The position numbers were made by a program, and so were the translations under genes. Shown here in pieces: positions 49,289 to 56,686 of a DNA stretch of 64,000 bases. The notes under the pieces are model-generated. The model was given only the letters and a program-made list of their open reading frames with translations, did not search any database and was not told the DNA's origin. The stretch spans positions 4,402,001 to 4,466,000 of the forward strand of contig NZ_CP107995.1 of assembly GCF_036116635.1 (NCBI RefSeq), in the 5' to 3' direction. The stretch comes from Amycolatopsis sp. NBC_00345. Lineage in GTDB: Bacteria > Actinomycetota > Actinomycetes > Mycobacteriales > Pseudonocardiaceae. Position 1 is the stretch's first letter, and the number at the start of each line of letters is the position of its first letter.

Positions 49289-50037
49289 CCAGCCCCGCCG
49301 ACCGTCCGCTGATCGCGCTCGCCGGCGCGGCCGAAGAGCTGGACGACGTGGCGCACGTCGCGGTCCGCGAGGTGTATGTGCAGGCGCTGGAACAGGTGTC
49401 GGGCTGCGCGGTGGCCGTGCTCGGCGGGCGTTACGCGCTGGGCCAGCTCGACCGGTTCGACGGCGTGGTGTTCGGCGGCCACCAGACCGACGTGCTGCCG
49501 ATCTGGTACCACGGCGAGCCGAACTCGAAGCCGGGCGACCCGGAACGCGACCTGATGTCGCTGGTGGCGCTGCCGGCCGCGCTGAAGGCGGGGCTGCCGG
49601 TGCTGGGGATCTGCCGGGGCCTGCAGGAGCTCAACGTCGCGCTCGGCGGCACCCTGCGCGACCTTCCGAACGACGACCACCGCGAGGACGTGTCGCGGCC
49701 GAGGGACCAGCAGTACCTCCCGGCCCACGAAATCCGGCTCACCGAGGGCGGGGTGCTGCACCGGCTGCTCGGCACACCGACGGTGTCGGTCAACTCGCTG
49801 CACCACCAGGCCATCGATCGTCTCGGCACCGGTCTGCGGGTGGAGGCGGTGTCCCGTGACGGAGTGATCGAGGCGGTGTCCCTGATCGGCGAGATCCCGA
49901 CGAGCCCGTTCTGCCTTGCCGTGCAATGGCATCCGGAATGGTACGCCGCGTCGGACCCGGTCTCGGCGGCGATCTTCGGCGAGTTCGGCGCGGCCGCCAG
50001 GGCCACCACCGAACGGCGCGCCTCACTGGCGGGCTGA
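49285..50037 (+). CDS. Class I glutamine amidotransferase-like gamma-glutamyl hydrolase (PuuD/peptidase C26 family)
   Basis: The 250-residue protein has the nucleophile Cys110 in LGICRGLQELNVALGG, a VNSLHHQAI segment, and the His/Glu of the triad in VQWHPEW. This pattern is that of PuuD-type gamma-glutamyl-GABA hydrolases rather than of a synthetase-bound amidotransferase. It may strip a protecting gamma-glutamyl group from an amine at the end of the pathway, the role of a cyclotransferase in butirosin. It is coupled to the PLP enzyme by ATGA and ends convergently with the YczE-like gene (15-base overlap). Confidence 0.85.
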   Translation: MTSPADRPLIALAGAAEELDDVAHVAVREVYVQALEQVSGCAVAVLGGRYALGQLDRFDGVVFGGHQTDVLPIWYHGEPNSKPGDPERDLMSLVALPAALKAGLPVLGICRGLQELNVALGGTLRDLPNDDHREDVSRPRDQQYLPAHEIRLTEGGVLHRLLGTPTVSVNSLHHQAIDRLGTGLRVEAVSRDGVIEAVSLIGEIPTSPFCLAVQWHPEWYAASDPVSAAIFGEFGAAARATTERRASLAG

Positions 50038-50697
50038 AGACCGCTTCCGGCGGTCCATGTCCAGCAGGGGGATGAAGAAGTTGACCAGCGGCCCGATGCC
50101 GAACGCGTAGAGCAGCGTCCCGATCCCGATCGTGGCACTGAGCAGGAAGCCGATCGCCAGCACGGTCAGCTCGATGCCCCAGCGCACCGCCCAGAGCCGA
50201 TGGCCCCGCGACGCCAGGCCGGTCATCAGGCCGTCCCGCGGCCCGGGGCCGGCCTGGGCCCCGAGGTAACACCCGGTCGCGAACCCGTTGAGCACGATCC
50301 CGGCGATCAGCAGGGTCCACCGCAGCCACAGCGCGTCCGGGCCCGCGACCAGCGCCAGGGTGACGTCCATCGAGGTGCCCACGATCAGGACGTTGCAGAG
50401 TGTGCCGAGGCCGGGCTTCTGCCGCAGCGGAATCCACAGCAGCAGCACGGCGGCGCCGATCAGGTTGGTCCAGATCCCGATGGTCAGGCCGACCGTGCGC
50501 GACAAGCCCTGCGACAGCGCGTCCCAGGGCTCGACTCCCAGTCCCGACACCACGACCATGGCGTCGCTGACGCCGTAGAGGACCAGCCCGACGAGCAGCT
50601 GGCTGACGCGCCACAGCGGCCGGCCGGGCGGCAGCAGGGGCGACTGCAGCAGACCGGCCAGCGCCGGCCGCCGGCCGGTCGGCCGCAGCCGGGTCAC
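50023..50697 (-). CDS. YczE/YitT-like integral membrane protein
   Basis: A 224-residue membrane protein with about five to six hydrophobic helices, starting VSQLLVGLVLYGVSDAMVV, followed by the family motif LGVEPWDALSQGLSRTVGLTIG and GAQAGPGPRDGLMTGL. YczE-like proteins are of unknown function; in Bacillus YczE is needed for surfactin synthesis together with the phosphopantetheinyl transferase Sfp, an interesting parallel because a PPTase lies in this operon. The GTG at 50697 overlaps the crotonase stop (GTGA). It is the last gene of the leftward 12-gene operon and could export the product. Confidence 0.82.
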   Translation of the reverse strand: MTRLRPTGRRPALAGLLQSPLLPPGRPLWRVSQLLVGLVLYGVSDAMVVVSGLGVEPWDALSQGLSRTVGLTIGIWTNLIGAAVLLLWIPLRQKPGLGTLCNVLIVGTSMDVTLALVAGPDALWLRWTLLIAGIVLNGFATGCYLGAQAGPGPRDGLMTGLASRGHRLWAVRWGIELTVLAIGFLLSATIGIGTLLYAFGIGPLVNFFIPLLDMDRRKRSSARQ

Positions 50698-51509
50698 ACC
50701 GGTTCCCGCACCGACTCCCGCAGCGCGGCGGCGAGCAACTCCGGCAGCTGAGGGGAAGGCAGGAACGCGGCGTTCCACACCGCGACGTAACGCAAGCCCT
50801 CCGCCAGCGACAGGTCCTGGGTCCGGTCCAGCACGTCCCGCACGCCGGCGACGACCTGGGGCGGATGGGCGGCGATCTGCGCGGCGACCGCCCGCGCGTC
50901 GCGCCACAGCGTCTCCGGATCCGGCTGCACCCTGGTCAGCAGGCCCAGCTGGGCCGCCTCGCGCGCCGGCACGTCCCGGCCGGTCAGGGCCAGCTCCCGG
51001 GTGCTCGCCGCCCCGATGATCCGCGGAAGCCGTTGCAACGAGCCGAGATCGGCGACCACCCCGATCCGGATCTCCCGCAGCGAGAAGAAAGCGTCCGCCG
51101 AAGCGAGCCGGATGTCGCACGCGGACACCAGGTCCAGTCCGGCACCGACGCAGCCGCCGTGCACGGCGGCGACAAAAGGCAGGCGGCCACGGGAAACCGA
51201 GGTTATCGCCTGCTGCATGGTGGCGGCTTCCGCGAGCAGCCCGGCCCGCAGCGCACCGTCGCCACCGCGAGCCAGCCGCCGGTAGTGCGTCAGGTACCAC
51301 CGCAGGTCGAGCCCGACGCTGAAACCGTCCTCGGACCCGCGCAACACGACGGCCCGCACGGACTGGTCCGATTCCAGGTCGGCGACCAGCTGCGGCAGCT
51401 CGGAGAAGAACGCGCCACCAAAGGCGTTTCCCTCGCCGGTGCCGCGCAGCACGACCTCCGCGACACCGTCCTCGCCGGGGCCCAGCACGCTGAGCGTTTG
51501 GTAGTCCAT
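50694..51509 (-). CDS. Crotonase of dienoyl-CoA isomerase type
   Basis: The 271-residue protein resembles delta3,5-delta2,4-dienoyl-CoA isomerase (ECH1): GGCVGAGLDLVSACDIRLAS with Asp at the first catalytic position, and FFSLREIRIGVVADLGSLQRLPRIIG with Glu and Asp in the second region. The family shifts conjugated double bonds in CoA or carrier thioesters. In a biosynthetic operon it could move a double bond introduced by the acyl-CoA-dehydrogenase-like protein (53996) on an ACP-bound intermediate. The ATG at 51509 is two bases from the flavin reductase stop; no strong Shine-Dalgarno is seen. Confidence 0.8.
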   Translation of the reverse strand: MDYQTLSVLGPGEDGVAEVVLRGTGEGNAFGGAFFSELPQLVADLESDQSVRAVVLRGSEDGFSVGLDLRWYLTHYRRLARGGDGALRAGLLAEAATMQQAITSVSRGRLPFVAAVHGGCVGAGLDLVSACDIRLASADAFFSLREIRIGVVADLGSLQRLPRIIGAASTRELALTGRDVPAREAAQLGLLTRVQPDPETLWRDARAVAAQIAAHPPQVVAGVRDVLDRTQDLSLAEGLRYVAVWNAAFLPSPQLPELLAAALRESVREPV

Positions 51510-51511
51510 GG

Positions 51512-51994
51512 TCAGTCCACCTTGTGATAGCCGCGCTGGTGCAGGACCAGTGGCGTGCGGTCGTGCGCGATGGACTCCCATTCCGGCGCGCCGATGAGCA
51601 GCACGTGGTCGGCGTAGGGAAGTTCGTCCTGCACGCGGCAGACCATCGACGCCGACGCGCCGGCGAGCAACGGCAGCGAACCGACCAGCTCGGTCTCGAC
51701 CCCCAGGAACCGGTCGCCCTGTGGCTGACCGGCGAACCGCTGGCACAGCAGCTGTTGCCGGGCCGACAGCACGTTCAGGCCGAACGACCCGGTCACCTGG
51801 ATCGCGGCGAGCGTCTCGCTGTCCGTGGCCAGCGAGACGACCAGCAGCGGCGGCCGCACCGACAGCGACATGATCGAGTTCACCGTGCACCCCACCGGAA
51901 CGCCGCCGTCCAGGCTGGTCACCACCGTGACGCCGGTCGGCCAGTGGGTCATGAACTCACGGAACCCGGCCGTGCTGTCCGTGCTCACGCTCAT
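51512..51994 (-). CDS. NAD(P)H:flavin oxidoreductase (flavin reductase-like domain)
   Basis: A 160-residue flavin reductase of the HpaC/PheA2 type: FMTHWPTGVTVVTSLDGGVPVGCTVNS and SVRPPLLVVSLA are the conserved FMN-binding parts. It would supply reduced flavin to a partner monooxygenase, most simply the acyl-CoA-dehydrogenase-fold protein of this operon (53996-55174), as in two-component group D systems. The ATG at 51994 is chosen because GGAGGAG lies exactly six bases upstream; a GTG at 52009 would include that signal within the gene. Gap to the upstream TrpB-like gene is 16 bases. Confidence 0.88.
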   Translation of the reverse strand: MSVSTDSTAGFREFMTHWPTGVTVVTSLDGGVPVGCTVNSIMSLSVRPPLLVVSLATDSETLAAIQVTGSFGLNVLSARQQLLCQRFAGQPQGDRFLGVETELVGSLPLLAGASASMVCRVQDELPYADHVLLIGAPEWESIAHDRTPLVLHQRGYHKVD

Positions 51995-52010
51995 AACGGT
52001 CTCCTCCACG

Positions 52011-53345
52011 TCAGGTCACGGCAAGATCCGGCTGGCGGGGCAACTGAGCCAGGGATCGTTCGATCAGTTCGTCCGGGACCTCGATGTCGCTGTCCATCTC
52101 GCCCGCCAGGTACGCCTGGTAGGCCGCCATGTCGAACAGGCCGTGCCCGCTCAGCGAGAGCAGGATCGCCGGCCGGGTCCCGTCCCGGTCGGCCCTGGCC
52201 GCCTCGACCACCGCGCCGTGCACGGAGTGCGCGCTCTCCGGCGCGGGCACGATGCCCTCGCACGAGCCGAACAGGGTGGCCGAAGCGAAGATCTCCCGTT
52301 GCTGGTAGGCCACCGCCTCGATCAGGCCCCGGTCGTAGAGCGCGCTGATGATCTTGGCCGTGGCGTGGTAGCGCAGGCCGCCCGCGTGCATGAGCGGCGG
52401 CGCGAACCGCGAGCCGAGTGTGTACATCTTCTGCATCGGGTTCTTTTCCGAGCTGTCCGTGTAGTCGTAGGCGTAGCGGCCACGGGTCAGCTTCGGGCAG
52501 GCCGCGGGTTCGACCGAGACGCACCGCACGCCGCCGCCCGAGGGCAGGCTGTCACGCAGGAACGGGAAGGCGAGCCCGCCGAAGTTGCTGCCCGCGCCGA
52601 GCCCGGCGATGACGATGTCCGGCCGATCGTCCATTTCGGACATCTGCTCGCCTGCTTCCAGGCCCATCACCGTGTTGTGCAGCAGCGCGTAGGTTTCACC
52701 GCTGCCCGCGCAGAACCGGGTGCCCGGGTCGTGCGTGGACTCCATCGCCTCGGCGAGCGCGATCGACAGCGTGCCACCGTGCTGGCCCTCCGCGGCGAAC
52801 CGCCGGCCCACCTCGGTCTCGTCGCTCGGGCTGGCCACCACGGTGGCGCCGAGCAGTTCCATCATCGTCTTGCGGTAGGGCTTGTTCTCCAGGCTGGTCC
52901 GCACCATGTACACGTGGCATTCCAGGCCGAACATCTGGCAGGCCGCGGCCACGGCGGTGCCCCACTGCCCGGCGCCGGTGGCCACCGCGAGCCGCTTGGC
53001 CCCGGCCGCCTTGTAGTAGTAGGCCTGCGCGATGGCGGTGTTCAGCTTGTGGCTTCCGGACAGGTTCGCGCCTTCGTACTTGTAGTAGATCCGGGCCTGG
53101 GTGCCCAGCGCCTTCTCGAACCCGGTCGCCCGGACCAGCGGCGTCGGCCGCCACTGCCGGTAACGCCGCTGGATCTCTTCGGGAATGGGAATCCACCGCT
53201 CGCGCGACATCTCCTGCCGGATCAGGCTCAGCGGGACCTGCGGATCGAGGGACCCGCTGCCGCTGTCAGTTTCCGGCGGCCGGTCCGGCGGCAGGGTGAA
53301 GTCCAGATCGGGCAGGATGTTGTACCAGGACTGCGAGGTCTGCAA
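52011..53345 (-). CDS. TrpB2-like pyridoxal-phosphate enzyme
   Basis: The 444-residue fold-type II PLP enzyme is of the TrpB2 class (longer than TrpB, with RPTPLVRATGFEKALG and YKYEGANLSGSHKLNTA; PLP lysine Lys100). GAGSNFGG and SLSGHGLFDM complete the cofactor site. TrpB2 enzymes do beta-replacement on serine or phosphoserine with indole or another nucleophile. No TrpA or other trp gene is near, so a non-canonical amino acid is likely made. It begins with TTG at 53345, preceded by AAGGAGG at four bases; its start lies 80 bases inside the PPTase gene. Confidence 0.85.
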   Translation of the reverse strand: MQTSQSWYNILPDLDFTLPPDRPPETDSGSGSLDPQVPLSLIRQEMSRERWIPIPEEIQRRYRQWRPTPLVRATGFEKALGTQARIYYKYEGANLSGSHKLNTAIAQAYYYKAAGAKRLAVATGAGQWGTAVAAACQMFGLECHVYMVRTSLENKPYRKTMMELLGATVVASPSDETEVGRRFAAEGQHGGTLSIALAEAMESTHDPGTRFCAGSGETYALLHNTVMGLEAGEQMSEMDDRPDIVIAGLGAGSNFGGLAFPFLRDSLPSGGGVRCVSVEPAACPKLTRGRYAYDYTDSSEKNPMQKMYTLGSRFAPPLMHAGGLRYHATAKIISALYDRGLIEAVAYQQREIFASATLFGSCEGIVPAPESAHSVHGAVVEAARADRDGTRPAILLSLSGHGLFDMAAYQAYLAGEMDSDIEVPDELIERSLAQLPRQPDLAVT

Positions 53346-53982
53346 CGCTCCTCCTTGGAGTTTCCTGTACGGCCACGGCGAGTACGCACGGCAGGCCGGT
53401 GTCCATTAGTTCCCACCGCACCCCGCGCCACCGGCCGCGCCGGGCGCCGGGATCGACGGGGATGCGCCACGGCAGGCCGCCGAGACCGAGCCCGACCGCC
53501 TTGACACACGCTTCCTGCACGGCCCACACCCGCGCGAAGCCGGCGGCCGCGCCCGGCTCCGCCAGCATCCGCTCGGCTCGCTCGCCGCAGCAGCGCCGGA
53601 CCAACCGCGCGTCCAGCTCGTCCGGCGGCTCCATCACGTCGACCCCGACCGCACCGTCCGGCCAGACGGCCGCCGCGGTGTGCCGGTCGGTGTGCGACAC
53701 CGAAACCCCGGCCGGGTGACCGCGCAGCCGGGGCCGTCCGCCCGGTTCCACCCGGAAGCCGACCGCCTCCGGTGCCAGGTGCAGCACTTCGGCCGTCAGG
53801 CCGCGGAGCAGTCCCCGGCCACGGAGGAACTCCGCGGCCCGCCACGGCGCCATCCCGGCCGCCGATCGCCGTTCCGCGTCGTCGACCGGGCCGGTCTCCC
53901 CGGCCGCGGGAACCACCGCCAAACCGATCGGCGCGGTGCCCGGCGGCCCGGGCAAGCGGAGCCGGCCGTCCATGGTGCTCAC
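53266..53982 (-). CDS. 4'-phosphopantetheinyl transferase (Sfp-type)
   Basis: The 238-residue protein has the Sfp/PPTase signatures: VSVSHTDRHTAAAVWPDG, the magnesium motif VGVDVMEP, and the WAVQEACVKAVGLGLGG (WxxKEA-like) motif, in which Gln replaces the common Lys. It should attach phosphopantetheine to the carrier proteins of this cluster, which number at least three. GTG at 53982 or ATG at 53973 may be the start. Its C-terminal 26 residues overlap the TrpB2-like gene. A PPTase within the operon supports the idea that carrier-bound intermediates are central to the pathway. Confidence 0.88.
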   Translation of the reverse strand: MSTMDGRLRLPGPPGTAPIGLAVVPAAGETGPVDDAERRSAAGMAPWRAAEFLRGRGLLRGLTAEVLHLAPEAVGFRVEPGGRPRLRGHPAGVSVSHTDRHTAAAVWPDGAVGVDVMEPPDELDARLVRRCCGERAERMLAEPGAAAGFARVWAVQEACVKAVGLGLGGLPWRIPVDPGARRGRWRGVRWELMDTGLPCVLAVAVQETPRRSVADLAVLVQHPARSGLHPAAGPAAGN

Positions 53983-53995
53983 CGTTTTCCCGGGG

Positions 53996-55174
53996 TCAGT
54001 AGGTCAGCGTGACGGCCCGGTCGAGCAACGCGAGCGTCCCGTTCGCCTGCAGCAGCCGGTCGTTGGCATAGTTGAGGCTGGCCGAGCGCAGGTCCCGGAA
54101 CAGCCGCTCCAGCGGCATCGCCGTGCCCCGCATGTAGCCGAACCGCAGGCCCACGATCTCGATCAGCAGGTCGATCACCGCCAGGGACCGCTCGGCCGTG
54201 TGCACCTTGAGCCCGTTCAGGCGCAGCTGCACCGGGACGTCCTCCGGGTCGCCGCCCTGGTCGATGTCCCGGATCACCTGAGCCAGCAACGCGGCCATCG
54301 TGTCCAGGTCGAGGCGGGCGCGGGCGAGCCGGGCCCGCAACAGCTCCGAGTCCAGGTCGAACTGCTTGCGCCCGGCCGGGCTGCGCACCAGCTCCAGCAC
54401 CGACCTCAGGGCCGCTTGCGCCCCGCCGATCCAGCAGCCGGCCCACGCGACGTGCCCGACCGGGACGAACCCGGACACCGCCACCGTCCGGAAAGCACCC
54501 GGCTCCCCGACGATGCTCGACTCGTCCACCTCGCCGGTCAGCTTGACCGGCCCGCTGTGCGTCCCGCGCATGCCCATCGGGTTCCACGACCCGTCGCCGG
54601 GCGTCACCGTCAGCTCGGCCCGGTCGGCGTACACCAGCGTGACCGAGTTGTACCCGGCGGATTCGCTGTCCCGCATGGTGATCAGGAACCCGTCGGCGTG
54701 GTGGCCGCCGGTGACGATCGGCGCGTCCCGCTCCAGCAGTACCCGCCCGCCTCGGCGCCGCAACGGGGCCTCCGCGGTGAACAGGTGCCCGCCCTTGCCT
54801 CGCTCACTGGTCACCGACGCGACGTACACCTCGCCCGCGGCGATCCGCGGCAACAGCCGCTCACGCAACTGCGGGCTGCCGTGCTGAACGAGCGCGACCA
54901 CCTGCTGGCAGTGCATCGCCCAGATCATCGCGGTGGACATGCATTCGCCGGCCAGCGCTCCGGCCACGGAGACGAGCGCCCGCAGGTCCCCGCCGAGGCC
55001 ACCGTAACCGGTGGGCACGAGCAGGCCCATCAGCCCGCTCTCCCGCAAGGCGGCCACCGAGCGCTCCGGGAAAGCGGCCGCCGTGTCCACCGCGTCGGCC
55101 TGCTCCCGCAACACGGGCAGCACTGTGTCGAGCCGGCCGGACAGGTCGGCCGCGGTGGTCATCGTCGCGGTCAT
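53996..55174 (-). CDS. Acyl-CoA dehydrogenase-fold flavoprotein (carrier-bound oxidase or group D monooxygenase)
   Basis: A 392-residue protein with acyl-CoA dehydrogenase architecture: LVPTGYGGLGGDLRALVSV, ASVTSERGKGG, and a C-terminal GYMRGTAMPLERLFRDLRSA. The usual catalytic Glu loop (EGT) is absent, the sequence near the C-terminus being LLQANGTLALLDR. Together with the flavin reductase encoded in the same operon this suggests either a flavin-dependent monooxygenase of the DszC/HpaB class, or a dehydrogenase acting on aminoacyl-ACP, as in pyrrole-2-carboxyl-ACP formation. It is interlocked with an ACP gene by ATGA, favouring an ACP-bound substrate. Confidence 0.8.
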   Translation of the reverse strand: MTATMTTAADLSGRLDTVLPVLREQADAVDTAAAFPERSVAALRESGLMGLLVPTGYGGLGGDLRALVSVAGALAGECMSTAMIWAMHCQQVVALVQHGSPQLRERLLPRIAAGEVYVASVTSERGKGGHLFTAEAPLRRRGGRVLLERDAPIVTGGHHADGFLITMRDSESAGYNSVTLVYADRAELTVTPGDGSWNPMGMRGTHSGPVKLTGEVDESSIVGEPGAFRTVAVSGFVPVGHVAWAGCWIGGAQAALRSVLELVRSPAGRKQFDLDSELLRARLARARLDLDTMAALLAQVIRDIDQGGDPEDVPVQLRLNGLKVHTAERSLAVIDLLIEIVGLRFGYMRGTAMPLERLFRDLRSASLNYANDRLLQANGTLALLDRAVTLTY

Positions 55175-55416
55175 GAGACGGCCGCCGCATCCAGCAGGAC
55201 TTGCTTGAGGCTCGCCGGCGTGGCGAACGTCTCGCGCGTCATCGCGTTGTCGGGCAAGGCGATCCCCAGCTCGTCCTCCAGGTCGAACAGCAGCTCGACC
55301 GCCTTCATCGAGTCGAGCCCCAGCTCCTTGAGCGAAGCCTCGGGGGCCAGCTCCTGGTCCTCGGGCAGGTTCTTGAGGTGCCGGCGGATCACTTTCTCCA
55401 GTACGGCGTCGTCCAT
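55171..55416 (-). CDS. Acyl/peptidyl carrier protein (ACP 1)
   Basis: An 81-residue carrier protein with the phosphopantetheine serine Ser36 in ELGLDSMKAVELL and a typical acidic helix II (FDLEDELGIALPD). It lies between the flavoprotein and the PLP decarboxylase genes, coupled to the former by ATGA and two bases from the latter. It probably holds the amino acid loaded by one of the adenylating ligases during decarboxylation or oxidation, like BtrI in butirosin and VinL in vicenistatin synthesis. Confidence 0.92.
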   Translation of the reverse strand: MDDAVLEKVIRRHLKNLPEDQELAPEASLKELGLDSMKAVELLFDLEDELGIALPDNAMTRETFATPASLKQVLLDAAAVS

Positions 55417-55417
55417 C

Positions 55418-56686
55418 TCATACTCCTTGCGTGCTCAGTGGGTCGAAGAACCGGTCCGGGTCCAGATCGGATCGCTTGACTTGCAGCTGGGACACCACCA
55501 GGACCTCGTTCCCCCTGGTGACCACCTCCATCGGCGCGCGATGGCCCAGGAACGCCAGCAGGCTGGCGGTCAGGCCGTAGGCGCCCACATTCGGGACGGT
55601 CACCAGGTCTCCGGTGGCCATGGGCGGCATCGCCATGTCGTGCCCCAGCGTGTCCAGCGGGGTGCACAGCGGGCCGACCACCGAGGTCTGCACGGCGTCC
55701 TCGGGCTCGTGGGGGATGCCGCTGGCGGGGATCACGCTCGGGCCGGAGCGGGGAATCCGGCGCAGCCCGGACATTCCGCCGAGGTGGTTCACCCCGGTGT
55801 CCAGCACGACGAACAGCTCGTCCTTGGACCGCTTGGCATCCAGCACCTCGCAGACCAGCACCCCCGACTCCGCGACCAGATAACGCCCGGACTCGAAGGA
55901 GATCCTCGGTTCGCCGGTGCGCCAGCCCTTCAACCGGTCGTCGAGCATCTCCTCGACCCGGGCGGCGAGGTTCGGGAACTGCGGCCGGGACCCGGTCTTC
56001 GCGTACGGTGCGCCGAACCCGCCGCCGAGGTCGACCTCACGGAGGTGCTCAAGCTGCTCGCTGAGGCGCACGACCAGGTCGATGGCGATGCCGAACTGGC
56101 TGACCAGGGTGTCCTCGTCGAGCAGGTTCGAGCCCATGTAGAGGTGCAGGCCGGTGACGGTCGCGATGCCGTGCGCCTTGAACCGTTGCGGCTCCTCGAG
56201 AATCCAGGCCGCGTCCGCGCCGAACTGGGAGGCGGTGCCGGTCATCGTGAGGCCGGAGCCACCGGTCATCGCGCTGTCCGCGTTCACGCGCAGCAGGCAT
56301 TCCACCTCCACCCCGTAACTGAACGCCCGCTCGCCGACCCGGTCCAGGTCGACCGGCGAGTCGACGGAGAAGTGCCGGATACCGTGGCCCAGCGCGTAGT
56401 CGATGGTCTCCTCGGCCTTGCCGGGCCCGGTCAGCAGCATGTGCTCACCGGGCACGCCGGCTTCGACGGCGGAGTCGATCTCCCCCTTGGAGCTGATCTC
56501 GGCATGGCAGCCCAGCTCCGCCAGCGCGGCGACGATCCGCGGGTGCGGGTTGGCCTTGAGCGAGTAGTACAAAGTGGACGGATGGGGTAGCGACTTGGTC
56601 AGATCGGCGTGTGCGTCCGTGATCGTCCCCAGGTCGTACACGTAGCAAGGGGTGCCGACCTGTTCGGCCACCAGCAACGGGTTCAT
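55418..56686 (-). CDS. PLP-dependent decarboxylase, ornithine/DAP decarboxylase family (BtrK/VinO-like)
   Basis: The 422-residue fold-type III enzyme has the PLP lysine Lys44 in YYSLKANPHP, EISSKGEID, the phosphate-binding DLGGGFGAP, and the active-site cysteine/Asp motif GPLCTPLDTLG. This subgroup acts on aminoacyl-carrier proteins: BtrK decarboxylates glutamyl-ACP to GABA-ACP, and VinO acts on 3-methylaspartyl-VinL; exosortase-linked relatives also sit beside an ACP and ligase. Here it is flanked by exactly such ACP and ligase genes, with 4-base overlap to the ligase, so decarboxylation of ACP-bound Glu or Asp-like substrate is likely. Confidence 0.87.
   Translation of the reverse strand: MNPLLVAEQVGTPCYVYDLGTITDAHADLTKSLPHPSTLYYSLKANPHPRIVAALAELGCHAEISSKGEIDSAVEAGVPGEHMLLTGPGKAEETIDYALGHGIRHFSVDSPVDLDRVGERAFSYGVEVECLLRVNADSAMTGGSGLTMTGTASQFGADAAWILEEPQRFKAHGIATVTGLHLYMGSNLLDEDTLVSQFGIAIDLVVRLSEQLEHLREVDLGGGFGAPYAKTGSRPQFPNLAARVEEMLDDRLKGWRTGEPRISFESGRYLVAESGVLVCEVLDAKRSKDELFVVLDTGVNHLGGMSGLRRIPRSGPSVIPASGIPHEPEDAVQTSVVGPLCTPLDTLGHDMAMPPMATGDLVTVPNVGAYGLTASLLAFLGHRAPMEVVTRGNEVLVVSQLQVKRSDLDPDRFFDPLSTQGV

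Noticed and set aside
46918..50037. Beta-ethynylserine (bes) type pathway.
   Set aside because: A PLP gamma-enzyme is present, but there is no BesD-type halogenase, BesC or ATP-grasp ligase in the window.
53996..55174. Assignment as a fatty acid beta-oxidation acyl-CoA dehydrogenase.
   Set aside because: The catalytic loop is absent and the gene is coupled to an ACP gene in a biosynthetic operon.
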